This document shows positions 26,845 to 33,701 of a DNA stretch of 64,000 nt, in pieces. Origin of the DNA: Palleronia pontilimi (lineage in GTDB: Bacteria; Pseudomonadota; Alphaproteobacteria; Rhodobacterales; Rhodobacteraceae). The notes under the pieces are model-generated. The model ran no database searches, was not told the DNA's origin, and saw only the letters and a list, made by a program, of their open reading frames with translations. Location: contig NZ_JAEKPD010000005.1 in assembly GCF_016412875.1 (NCBI RefSeq), forward strand, positions 155,525 to 219,524, read 5' to 3'. Numbering within the stretch: position 1 is the stretch's first letter; every line of letters begins with the position of its first letter. A program made the translations under genes and the position numbers.

Positions 26845-27522
26845 ATGCTTCCCTGGATCCCCCTCGCCGATGGGCGAACGCCCGATGGCGACACGCTGCG
26901 CCTGTTGCGCCGCGGCGACGAGTTCTCGATCCGCCTGACCGGCGGGAACGAGCTGATGAACTCCCGCCTCGGCGGCTCGGAAGAAGCGCTGGCCACCCGC
27001 AGCATCGCCACGCTGGACGGACGGGCCGCGCCCCACCTGCTGATCGGCGGCCTCGGGATGGGCTTCACCCTGCGCGCCGCGCAGGATGCTCTGGGCCCCG
27101 ACGCCACGCTGACCGTCGCCGAGATCGTGGGCGAGCTTGCCGACTGGGCGCGCGGCCCCCTGGCCCCCGTGTTCGGCGACTGCCTTGACGATCCGCGCGT
27201 GGATCTTCGGATCGACGATGTGGCGCGCATCATCCGGGCGGCGGATGCGGCGTTCGACGCCATCCTGCTCGACGTGGACAACGGGCCCGACGGCCTGACG
27301 CGGGCGGGCAACGACGCGCTTTATTCCGATGCGGGGCTCGGTGCCGCCCGCCGCGCGCTGCGCCCGGGCGGCGTGCTTGCCATCTGATCGGCCCATCCCG
27401 CGCCGTCCTTCACCGCGCGCCTTCGGGCTGCGAAATTCGACGTGCAGGTGGAAACCCACCGCGCGGGGCGCAGCAAGCGCGGGGCGAAACACACGATCTG
27501 GCTTGCAAAACGCGCGGCGTAA
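26845..27522 (+). pseudogene. Spermidine-synthase-like methyltransferase-fold protein interrupted by in-frame TGA
   Basis: The frame from ATG 26845 encodes a Rossmann-fold protein of the spermidine synthase-like family: LLIGGLGMGFTLRAAQ near residues 65-80 (nucleotide loop), LTVAEIVGEL after it, and AILLDVDNGPDGLT near 138-151. At codon 181 (27385-27387) a TGA stands where relatives have TGG (the family reads LA-V/I-W-S). The same frame continues with 44 sense codons of family-like sequence (SAHPAPSFTARLRAAKFDVQ ... KHTIWLAKRAA) to a TAA at 27520-27522. So the gene is either a one-base nonsense mutant, a sequencing error, or read through. The truncated product lacks the last two strands of the fold. 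Possible promoter TTGCAC/GATAGG places the transcript start within a few bases of the ATG. Confidence 0.8.
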
Positions 27523-27541
27523 GGCTCGATTCCGCGCGGAT

Positions 27542-27573
27542 ACGTTGATAAGTTATCAGTAATTCGTCAGTCA
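27542..27573. promoter_or_regulatory. Operator-like sequence upstream of the MarR-like gene
   Basis: Begins ACGTTGATAA and contains the palindrome TGATAAGTTATCA (27546-27558), ending in TTCGTCAGTCA. Aligned without gaps to 31073-31104 in the dctP/pxpB intergenic region it matches at 22 of 32 positions (22 of the first 28). It lies 18 bases before the regulator start, a position suited to autorepression. Confidence 0.65.
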
Positions 27574-27591
27574 AAGGTTGTAGAGGTTGTC

Positions 27592-28107
27592 ATGTCCGAA
27601 CCCGACACGCGCCGCATCGTCTCGTCCCGCCACCTGGCCGAGGGCGAGATGTGGGAGATGTCCGAGCTGGAATACGGGCTGATTGTCGCCCACAACGCCT
27701 TTTATCGCTGGATGACGAAATGCATGGCCGCGGCGGGCCAGCCGGACCTGAGCGCGCTGGAAATCCTGGTGCTGCACAACGCCAACCACCGCGACCGGGC
27801 CAAGCGCGTGTCCGATATCTGCTTCCTTCTGAATATCGAGGACACCCACACCGTCACCTACGCGCTGCGCAAGCTGGTGAAGCTCGCGCTTCTGACGGCC
27901 GAGAAACGCGGCAAGGAAGTCTTCTACACGACCTCGGATACGGGCCGCGATCTGTGCGCCCGCTACCGCACGCTGCGCCAGCAATGCTTGCTGCAGGCCT
28001 TGCCCGGCGGCGGGGTGGACGGCGCCGCCCTGCGCGACGCCGCGGCCCTTCTGCGCAGCCTGTCGGGCCAGTTCGACCAGGCCAGCCGCGCGGCCGCGTC
28101 CCTCTAG
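27592..28107 (+). CDS. MarR-like winged-helix regulator (COG5631 type)
   Basis: A 171-residue protein with an N-terminal arm (about 25 residues), an amphipathic helix ELEYGLIVAHNAFYRWMTKC, then a winged helix-turn-helix around residues 55-110: DLSALEILVLHNANHR, the recognition region NIEDTHTVTYALRKLVKLAL, and a basic wing TAEKRGKEVFYTT. This matches the 'predicted transcription regulator containing HTH (MarR family)' group that often accompanies TRAP transporters in alphaproteobacteria. It is convergent with dctM; a double hairpin separates them. The shared sequence at 27542 and 31073 makes it the probable regulator of dctPQM-pxpBCA. Ligand unknown, perhaps 5-oxoproline. Confidence 0.87.
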   Translation: MSEPDTRRIVSSRHLAEGEMWEMSELEYGLIVAHNAFYRWMTKCMAAAGQPDLSALEILVLHNANHRDRAKRVSDICFLLNIEDTHTVTYALRKLVKLALLTAEKRGKEVFYTTSDTGRDLCARYRTLRQQCLLQALPGGGVDGAALRDAAALLRSLSGQFDQASRAAASL

Positions 28108-28110
28108 GCA

Positions 28111-28155
28111 CAGAAAATCGGGGATTTTCTGGCAAAGATTATCAGGGATAATCTT
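28111..28155. terminator. Double hairpin between convergent genes (MarR-like / dctM)
   Basis: Two AT-rich stems in tandem: CAGAAAATC-GGG-GATTTTCTG (28111-28131) and AAGATTATC-AGG-GATAATCTT (28135-28155). Both are 9-bp perfect stems with 3-base loops, readable from either strand, in the 54-base gap between convergent stops. Confidence 0.7.
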
Positions 28156-28161
28156 GCCCGC

Positions 28162-29463
28162 TCAATTGCCCATGGCGTTCGGTAACACCGTGACGATGCC
28201 CGGGAACACCGTGATCAGGGCAGCCCCCAGCACCAGCAGCGCAAAGAACGGCAGCGCCGCTTTCGCCACCCGCAGGATGTCGATCCCGGTCAGCCCCTGG
28301 ATGACGAACAGGTTGAAGCCCACCGGCGGCGTGATCTGGCTCATCTCGACCACCAGCACCAGGTAGATGCCGAACCACAGCCGGTCGATCCCCGCCGCCT
28401 CGACCATGGGCAGGATGATCGACGTGGTCAGCACCACGATGGAAATCCCGTCCAGAAAACAGCCCAGCACGATGAAGAACACCGTCAGTGCCGCCAGCAG
28501 CGCATAGGGCGACAGCTCGAACGCGCCGATCCACGCCGCCAGGTTGCGCGGGATGCCCGTGAACCCCATCGAGATCGACAGGAACGCCGCCCCCAGCAGG
28601 ATGAAGGCGATCATGCACGACGTGCGCGTGGCCCCCATCAGCGCATCCTTGAACTCGGACCACCCGAAGCTCGACGTCATGGACGCCAGCACCAACGCCA
28701 GGAACACGCCCACCGCCGCGGCGTCCGTGGGCGACGCGATGCCGGTATAGATCGACCCGATGACGCCCGCGATCAGCAGCACCACCGGCACCAGCCGCCG
28801 CGACGCGCGCAGCTTTTCCATCAGCGAGAAATCCGTCGCCTCGACCGGAATCAGGTCGCGGTCCAGCAGCGCCCGCACCGCGACGTAGCCCGCGAACAAG
28901 CCCACCAGCATCAGCCCCGGCAGGATCCCCGCCACGAACAGCCGCGCGATGCTCTGCTCGGTCGCCACGCCATAGACGATCAGGATGATCGACGGCGGGA
29001 TCAGCAGGCCCAGCGTGGCGCTGCCCGCCAGCGTGCCCAGGATCAGGCTTTCGGGATAACCGCGGCCCTTCAGCTCGGGCACGCTCATCTTGCCGATGGT
29101 CGCCGCCGTCGCCGCGGACGAGCCCGACACGGCGGCGAAGATCGCGCAGCCCAGGATGTTGACATGCAGCAGCCGCCCCGGCGCGCGGCCCAGCCACGGG
29201 GCCAAGCCGGAAAACATATCCTCGGACAGCCTAGATCGCAGCAGGATCTCGCCCATCAGAATGAACAGCGGCAGGGCCGCCAGCGGCCAACTGTGCGAAT
29301 GGCCCCACAGCGTCGTGGCCAGCACCAGCCCCTCGGGCGCGTTGGTGAAAAAGGCCATGGCGACGAAGGCCATGACCATCAGCGCCAGCGCGACCCACAG
29401 GCCCATGGCCAGCAGACCGATCAACAGGCCGAAGAGCAGCGCGAAGATGGCGGGATCGGACAT
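28162..29463 (-). CDS. dctM: TRAP transporter large permease (DctM type)
   Basis: A 433-residue ion-transporter-like membrane protein with about 12 helices. Family landmarks: PLAALPLFILMGEIL near residue 58-72, GCAIFAAVSGSSAATAATIGKM near 110-131 with ELKGRGYPESLILG following, GSATLGLLIPPSIILIVYG near 150-168, and QITPPVGFNLFVIQG near 380-394. It couples Na+ influx to substrate import from the DctP-bound form. The start at 29463 overlaps the dctQ stop (TGATG); a longer frame beyond it is the dctQ shadow. It is the last gene of dctP-dctQ-dctM. Confidence 0.96.
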   Translation of the reverse strand: MSDPAIFALLFGLLIGLLAMGLWVALALMVMAFVAMAFFTNAPEGLVLATTLWGHSHSWPLAALPLFILMGEILLRSRLSEDMFSGLAPWLGRAPGRLLHVNILGCAIFAAVSGSSAATAATIGKMSVPELKGRGYPESLILGTLAGSATLGLLIPPSIILIVYGVATEQSIARLFVAGILPGLMLVGLFAGYVAVRALLDRDLIPVEATDFSLMEKLRASRRLVPVVLLIAGVIGSIYTGIASPTDAAAVGVFLALVLASMTSSFGWSEFKDALMGATRTSCMIAFILLGAAFLSISMGFTGIPRNLAAWIGAFELSPYALLAALTVFFIVLGCFLDGISIVVLTTSIILPMVEAAGIDRLWFGIYLVLVVEMSQITPPVGFNLFVIQGLTGIDILRVAKAALPFFALLVLGAALITVFPGIVTVLPNAMGN

Positions 29464-29987
29464 CAGGCTTCTCCCGCGTCGATCAGGACGGGACGCCGCG
29501 TGCGCAGCGCCTCGACCAGGGTGTCGATCAGCGCCACCAGCAGCAGCCCCAGCCCCGCCACCATGGGCACCTGCGGGATCCACAGCGGGATCGCGATGAT
29601 GCCGGTGGACTGGTCGCCGTAATGCCAGCTTTCGCCCACCAGCATAGCGGTCCAGTAGGTCGCGATCCCGACCATGCCGATGCCCACGACCAGCACCAGG
29701 ATCTCGCTGACCCACATCATGGCCCGGGGGAACCGCTGCACCAGCAGGTTCACGCGGATATGCACCCCGTGGCGCAGGGTCGACGCGGCCGCCAGGAAGG
29801 TGGCGGCCGCCAGCGCGAAGCCCGCGAAATCGGCGTAGGACGGGATCGTCAGGTTCGCCTGCGGCCCGCCCAGGCGCGACGCGATGTTCAGGCCCACCTG
29901 CGCCGTGACCACCGCGCAAATGCTCAGGATCGACAGCGCCGCCAGCCATCCGGCGCCGCTGTAAAGACTATCCAGAAACCGCCGCAT
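29463..29987 (-). CDS. dctQ: TRAP transporter small permease (DctQ type)
   Basis: A 174-residue membrane protein with four predicted helices (about residues 12-32, 50-70, 88-110 and 130-155). The segment LRHGVHIRVNLLVQRFP after helix 2 is the hallmark of DctQ (GxHVRVxLL). It pairs with DctM to form the transport complex. Its start lies 67 bases after the dctP stop, beyond an intrinsic terminator, so it should be made at a lower level than DctP; the stop overlaps dctM. Confidence 0.93.
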   Translation of the reverse strand: MRRFLDSLYSGAGWLAALSILSICAVVTAQVGLNIASRLGGPQANLTIPSYADFAGFALAAATFLAAASTLRHGVHIRVNLLVQRFPRAMMWVSEILVLVVGIGMVGIATYWTAMLVGESWHYGDQSTGIIAIPLWIPQVPMVAGLGLLLVALIDTLVEALRTRRPVLIDAGEA

Positions 29988-30006
29988 CGCCCTGCCCCTT
30001 CATAGT

Positions 30007-30036
30007 AAAAAGCCCCGCGCAAGACCTGCACGGGGC
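30007..30036 (-). terminator. Attenuating terminator between dctP and dctQ
   Basis: On the minus strand GCCCCGTGC-AGGTCTT-GCGCGGGGC, a 9-bp stem with one G-U pair, followed directly by TTTTT. It sits 19 bases after the dctP stop inside the operon, which would favour excess DctP binding protein over the permeases. Confidence 0.8.
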
Positions 30037-30054
30037 GGTGTTTGATGGAAAGCC

Positions 30055-31023
30055 TCAGCCCCGGAAATCGCTCAGGATCTGCTTGGCCTCGTCGCTGGCG
30101 CTGGCATTCCAGCTTTCCAGCATGTCGTCACCGATCGCCTGCAGGCCGCTGATCAGCTCGTCGCTGGGCTCGTAGACGATGATGCCGTTATCGGCCATCT
30201 CCTTAGTCTTCGCCTCCGCCTCGGCCATGGACATTTCCCAGCCGCGCGTCTCAGCGGCGGCAGCGGCGTCCAGGACGGCCTGCTGCTGATCCTCGGGCAG
30301 CCGGTCGAAGGCGCGCTGGTTCACCACGACGATGTTCTTCGGGATCCAGGCGTTGATCGGCGAATAATGGGTCAGGAAATCCCATGCCTTCGAATCCGCC
30401 CCGGTGGACGGCGACGTGATCATCGCTTCGACCTGGCCCGTGCTGAAGGCCTGCGGAATGTCGGGCGCCTCGACCTGCACGGGGGCGGCACCGGCCAGCT
30501 GCGCGAACTCTTCCAGCTGCGCGTTGTAGGCGCGGAAACGCAGGCCGTTCAGGTCGTCCACGGTCGCGATCTCGCCGTTGGTGTAAAGCCCCTGCGCGGG
30601 CCACGGCACGGAAAAGAGCGGCATCAGGTTCTCGGCGGCCAGAAGCTCGGTGATGACGGGCTCTTGCGCTTCCCACAGCGCCTGCGCCTGCTCGTAGGAC
30701 GTGGCGACGAAGGGCTGCGAATCAAGGCCATAGGCCGCGTCTTCGTTCGACAGGCGCGACAGGAAGAACTCGCCGATGGGCACCTGCATCGAGCGCACGG
30801 CGCCCTTGATCTCGGCATGGGGGAACAGCGAGCCGGCCGAATGGATGGTGAACTCCAGCCCGCCATCGGTGGCCGCCGTGACCTCTTCGGTGAACTGGCG
30901 GATGTTGTCGGTGTGGAAGATGCCGTCGCCGTAGGGCGTGGCGAAATCCCAGGTCTCGGCCAGTGCGGGCGTGGCGGCGACGGCCAGCCCGGTGGCGAAA
31001 ACGACGTTGCGGATATGGGTCAT
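30055..31023 (-). CDS. dctP: TRAP transporter periplasmic binding protein (DctP type)
   Basis: A 322-residue exported solute-binding protein. Signal peptide MTHIRNVVFATGLAVAATPALA, then ETWDFATPYGDGIFHTDNI. The carboxylate-binding Arg is expected in GLRFRAYNAQLEEFA (about residue 153), and QVEAPDIPQAFSTGQVEAMITSP near 178-200 is the conserved helix pair. The ATG at 31023 follows AGGAGAGACC and gives a proper signal peptide; a longer start at 31074 would overlap the operator. Linkage to pxpBCA suggests 5-oxoproline or a related amide as ligand, by inference. Confidence 0.94.
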   Translation of the reverse strand: MTHIRNVVFATGLAVAATPALAETWDFATPYGDGIFHTDNIRQFTEEVTAATDGGLEFTIHSAGSLFPHAEIKGAVRSMQVPIGEFFLSRLSNEDAAYGLDSQPFVATSYEQAQALWEAQEPVITELLAAENLMPLFSVPWPAQGLYTNGEIATVDDLNGLRFRAYNAQLEEFAQLAGAAPVQVEAPDIPQAFSTGQVEAMITSPSTGADSKAWDFLTHYSPINAWIPKNIVVVNQRAFDRLPEDQQQAVLDAAAAAETRGWEMSMAEAEAKTKEMADNGIIVYEPSDELISGLQAIGDDMLESWNASASDEAKQILSDFRG

Positions 31024-31072
31024 TTGGTCTCTCCTGATGGTGTCATCGATTTTCATGATCGTTATTTCAGAC

Positions 31073-31104
31073 ACGTTGACAATTTATCGGTGTTTTGTCA
31101 ACGT
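31073..31104. promoter_or_regulatory. Inverted-repeat operator between dctP and pxpB
   Basis: Perfect 10-bp inverted repeat ACGTTGACAA (31073-31082) and TTGTCAACGT (31095-31104) separated by 12 bases with TTATCGGT inside. Located in the 108-base divergent region, 28 bases before pxpB and 50 before dctP. Each arm also contains a TTGACA hexamer, so binding would mask a -35 on either strand. Resembles 27542-27573. Confidence 0.75.
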
Positions 31105-31131
31105 AACTCATCGCATCCGAAAGGCACTGCC

Positions 31132-31890
31132 ATGCCCCTTGCCGCCTCCAGCTTCGAGCGTCCCGATCCGCCCCGCCTGACACCCCTTGGCCTCGACGGC
31201 ATGCTCGTCACCTTCGGCGACGCCATGGACGACGCCGCCAACCGCGCCGCGCTGGCCTTCCGCGCCGCCATCGACGCGGAAAACTGGCAAGGCGTGACCG
31301 AAACGGCAAGCTCGCTCTGCTCGGCCTTCGTGTCCTTCGAGCCCGGCCAGCTGTCGCCGTCCGATTTGCAGGCACGCCTGCGCGAAATTCTGGCGGATCG
31401 CGACTGGCTGGCCGAAGACCTGCCCGCGAACCGCACGCTCTGGACCATTCCGGCGTCCTTCGAAGGCGACCATGCCCCGCAACTGGCCGACGCGGCCGAG
31501 CTTGCGGGCGTCAGCGTCGAGCAGGCCGTGAAGCAGATCTGCGCCGAACCGCTGCGCGCCTACGCGCTGGGCTACGCGCCCGGGCAGGCCTATCTGGGCG
31601 CCCTGCCCGAGCACTGGGACCTGGCGCGCCAGAAGGACCTGACCCCGACCGTGAAGGAAGGCGCGGTCGTCACCGCCGTGCGCCAAGTCATCGTCTTCGC
31701 CACCTCCGGGCCCACGGGCTGGCGGCAGATCGGCATGTCGCGCTTCAAGGCCTTCCGCCCCGACGACCCCGACCGCCCCATAGCCCTCGCCCCCGGCGAC
31801 GAGGTGCAGCTGCGCCCCGTCTCGCGCGACGAGCTCGACCGGCTGGCCGCCGAGCCCCTGGCGGGCGCCACCGCGGAGGACATCCGATGA
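31132..31890 (+). CDS. pxpB: 5-oxoprolinase subunit PxpB (KipI-like)
   Basis: A 252-residue protein of the KipI/PxpB family, one of three subunits of the ATP-dependent 5-oxoprolinase that opens 5-oxo-L-proline to glutamate. Family features: LVTFGD near residue 26, the VEQAVKQICAEPLRAYALGYAPGQAYLGAL stretch (about 127-157) including the 'GxxPGFxYLGxLP' type loop, and a C-terminal GWRQIGMSRFKAFRPDDPDRP (about 198-218). The N-terminal half is more divergent. Start of the pxpBCA unit, transcribed divergently from the TRAP genes; four-base overlap with pxpC. Confidence 0.93.
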   Translation: MPLAASSFERPDPPRLTPLGLDGMLVTFGDAMDDAANRAALAFRAAIDAENWQGVTETASSLCSAFVSFEPGQLSPSDLQARLREILADRDWLAEDLPANRTLWTIPASFEGDHAPQLADAAELAGVSVEQAVKQICAEPLRAYALGYAPGQAYLGALPEHWDLARQKDLTPTVKEGAVVTAVRQVIVFATSGPTGWRQIGMSRFKAFRPDDPDRPIALAPGDEVQLRPVSRDELDRLAAEPLAGATAEDIR

Positions 31891-32909
31891 CCACGCTCAC
31901 CATCAAGAAGATCGGCCCCGGCGCGTCCATTCAGGACTTGGGCCGCCGCGGGCTCCTGGCCCAGGGCCTGTCGCGCGGCGGCGCCGCGGACCGGCTGGCG
32001 CTGCTGGAAGGGGCCGCCCTGCTGGACCAGTCGCCCGATTGCGCCGCGCTCGAGATGACCGCCATGGGCGGCACCTTCAACGTCGACGCGCCCAGCCGCA
32101 TCGCGCTGACCGGCGCGCCCCTGCGCGCCCAGATCGACGGCGAAAGCGTCACCTGGCACGCCTCGCACCGCCTGAAGCCGGGCCAGACCCTGACCCTTGG
32201 TCCCGGCAAGGGCGGCGTCTGGTCCTACCTGCACCTGGGCGGCGGTATCCAGACCGATCCGATCATGGGCAGCCGCGCCACCCACCTGTCGCTGAAGCTC
32301 GGCCTGATCCCCGAAACGGGCACCGAGCTGCCGCTGAAAGACGACCAGTCCGGCCCGGTCGAACGGGTCGTCGACGTGGCGGACCGGTTCAAGGGCGGCC
32401 AGGTCCGCGTCTTGGCCTCGACCCATACCGCGCTGTTCTCGCAGGACGATATCGACCGGTTCGAGACGACGACCTTCACCCGCGACCAGCGCGGCAACCG
32501 CCAGGGCGTGCGCCTGAACCACGACGGCGCGCCCTTCGCCATCGCCGACCAGCTGGGCATCGTGTCGGAAGTCATCGTGCCCGGCGACATCCAGATGACC
32601 GGCGAAGGCACGCCCTATATCCTGCTGCCCGAATGCCAGACCACTGGCGGCTATCCCCGCATCGGCAGCGTGCTGCCCGATGACCTGCCCAAAGCCGCGC
32701 AGGCCGCGGCGGGCGCCGAGCTGACCTTCCGCTTCATCGACCGCGACCAGGCGACCGATCTGCACAAAAGCGAAGACGACCTGCTGAAGGCGCTGAAGAA
32801 ATCCGTGCGCCCGCTGGTCCGCGACCCGCGCGAGATGCGCGACCTGGGCAGCTACCAGCTGATCTCGGGCGTGACCGCAGGCACCAACGAGAAGGGAGAG
32901 CTCGCATGA
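31887..32909 (+). CDS. pxpC: 5-oxoprolinase subunit PxpC (KipA-like, biotin-dependent-carboxylase-like domain)
   Basis: A 340-residue protein with the usual opening IKKIGPGASIQDLGRRGLLA and GLSRGGAADRLA (residues about 5-35), the GGGIQTDPIMGSRATHLS segment (about 117-135) and the C-terminal TGEGTPYILLPECQTTGGYPRIGSVL (about 238-263), all diagnostic for PxpC/KipA. It forms a complex with PxpB and acts with PxpA. ATGA overlaps on both sides show tight translational coupling. Confidence 0.94.
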   Translation: MTTLTIKKIGPGASIQDLGRRGLLAQGLSRGGAADRLALLEGAALLDQSPDCAALEMTAMGGTFNVDAPSRIALTGAPLRAQIDGESVTWHASHRLKPGQTLTLGPGKGGVWSYLHLGGGIQTDPIMGSRATHLSLKLGLIPETGTELPLKDDQSGPVERVVDVADRFKGGQVRVLASTHTALFSQDDIDRFETTTFTRDQRGNRQGVRLNHDGAPFAIADQLGIVSEVIVPGDIQMTGEGTPYILLPECQTTGGYPRIGSVLPDDLPKAAQAAAGAELTFRFIDRDQATDLHKSEDDLLKALKKSVRPLVRDPREMRDLGSYQLISGVTAGTNEKGELA

Positions 32910-33661
32910 CCTCGGTCGATCTGAACGCGGATATGGGCGAAGGCTTCGGCCCGTGGAAGATGGGCGACGACGACGCGCTGCTGGACGTGATCACCTCGGC
33001 CAACATCGCCTGCGGCTTCCACGCGGGCGACCCGGACGTGATGGCCGCGACGATGGCGCGCGCGGTGCGCAACGACGTGGGCATCGGCGCGCATCCGGGC
33101 TTTCCCGACCTGCAGGGCTTCGGGCGGCGCAAGATGACCCTTGGCCACGACGAGGTGGCGCACCTGGTCCAGTACCAGCTGGGTGCCGCGCAGGCCATGG
33201 CGCGGGCCGCGGGCGGGCATGTCCGGCACCTGAAGCTGCACGGCGCGCTGTCGAACATGGCGATGGTCGATGGCGAAATGGCCCGCCGCGCCTATGACGC
33301 CGCGTTGCAGGTCGACCCCGACATCATCCTCATGGTGCTCGCCGCGACCCCGATGCAGGACGCGGCCGAAGCGCTTGGCGCCAACATGGCCTGCGAGATC
33401 TTCGCCGATCGCGGCTACAACGACGACGGAACGCTGATCGCGCGCGGCCAGCCCGGCGCGATGGTCACCGATGCCGACGAGGCGGCCGAGCGGATCAGCC
33501 AGATGGTGCGCCAAGGCGCGATCATCGCCGCCTCGGGCAAGGAGCTTCCCGCCCGCATCGACACGATCTGCCTGCACGGCGACGAGCCCTCGGCGGTGGC
33601 CGCCGCCAAGACGCTGCGCGCCCGTCTGGAAAGCGACGGCATCACCATCGCGAAGTTCTGA
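32906..33661 (+). CDS. pxpA: 5-oxoprolinase subunit PxpA (LamB/YcsF family)
   Basis: A 251-residue LamB/YcsF protein, probably the subunit opening the lactam ring. Conserved blocks: VDLNADMGEGFGPWKMGDD (residues 4-22), ANIACGFHAGDPDVM (32-46), GAHPGFPDLQGFGRR (about 64-78), VRHLKLHGAL (about 108-117) and the C-terminal DTICLHGDEPSAV (about 216-228). The Asp, His and Lys residues expected at the active site are all present. Last gene of pxpBCA; a hairpin follows before the convergent aldehyde dehydrogenase gene. Confidence 0.96.
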   Translation: MTSVDLNADMGEGFGPWKMGDDDALLDVITSANIACGFHAGDPDVMAATMARAVRNDVGIGAHPGFPDLQGFGRRKMTLGHDEVAHLVQYQLGAAQAMARAAGGHVRHLKLHGALSNMAMVDGEMARRAYDAALQVDPDIILMVLAATPMQDAAEALGANMACEIFADRGYNDDGTLIARGQPGAMVTDADEAAERISQMVRQGAIIAASGKELPARIDTICLHGDEPSAVAAAKTLRARLESDGITIAKF

Positions 33662-33671
33662 GCCAAGGACC

Positions 33672-33692
33672 CGAATTTTCGCCGAAAATTCG
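33672..33692. terminator. Hairpin between convergent pxpA and aldehyde dehydrogenase genes
   Basis: CGAATTTTC-GCC-GAAAATTCG, a perfect 9-bp stem with a 3-base loop, in the 40-base gap between convergent stops. Same design as the hairpins at 28111, 37865 and 47663. Confidence 0.65.
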
Positions 33693-33701
33693 CGCCACGC
33701 G

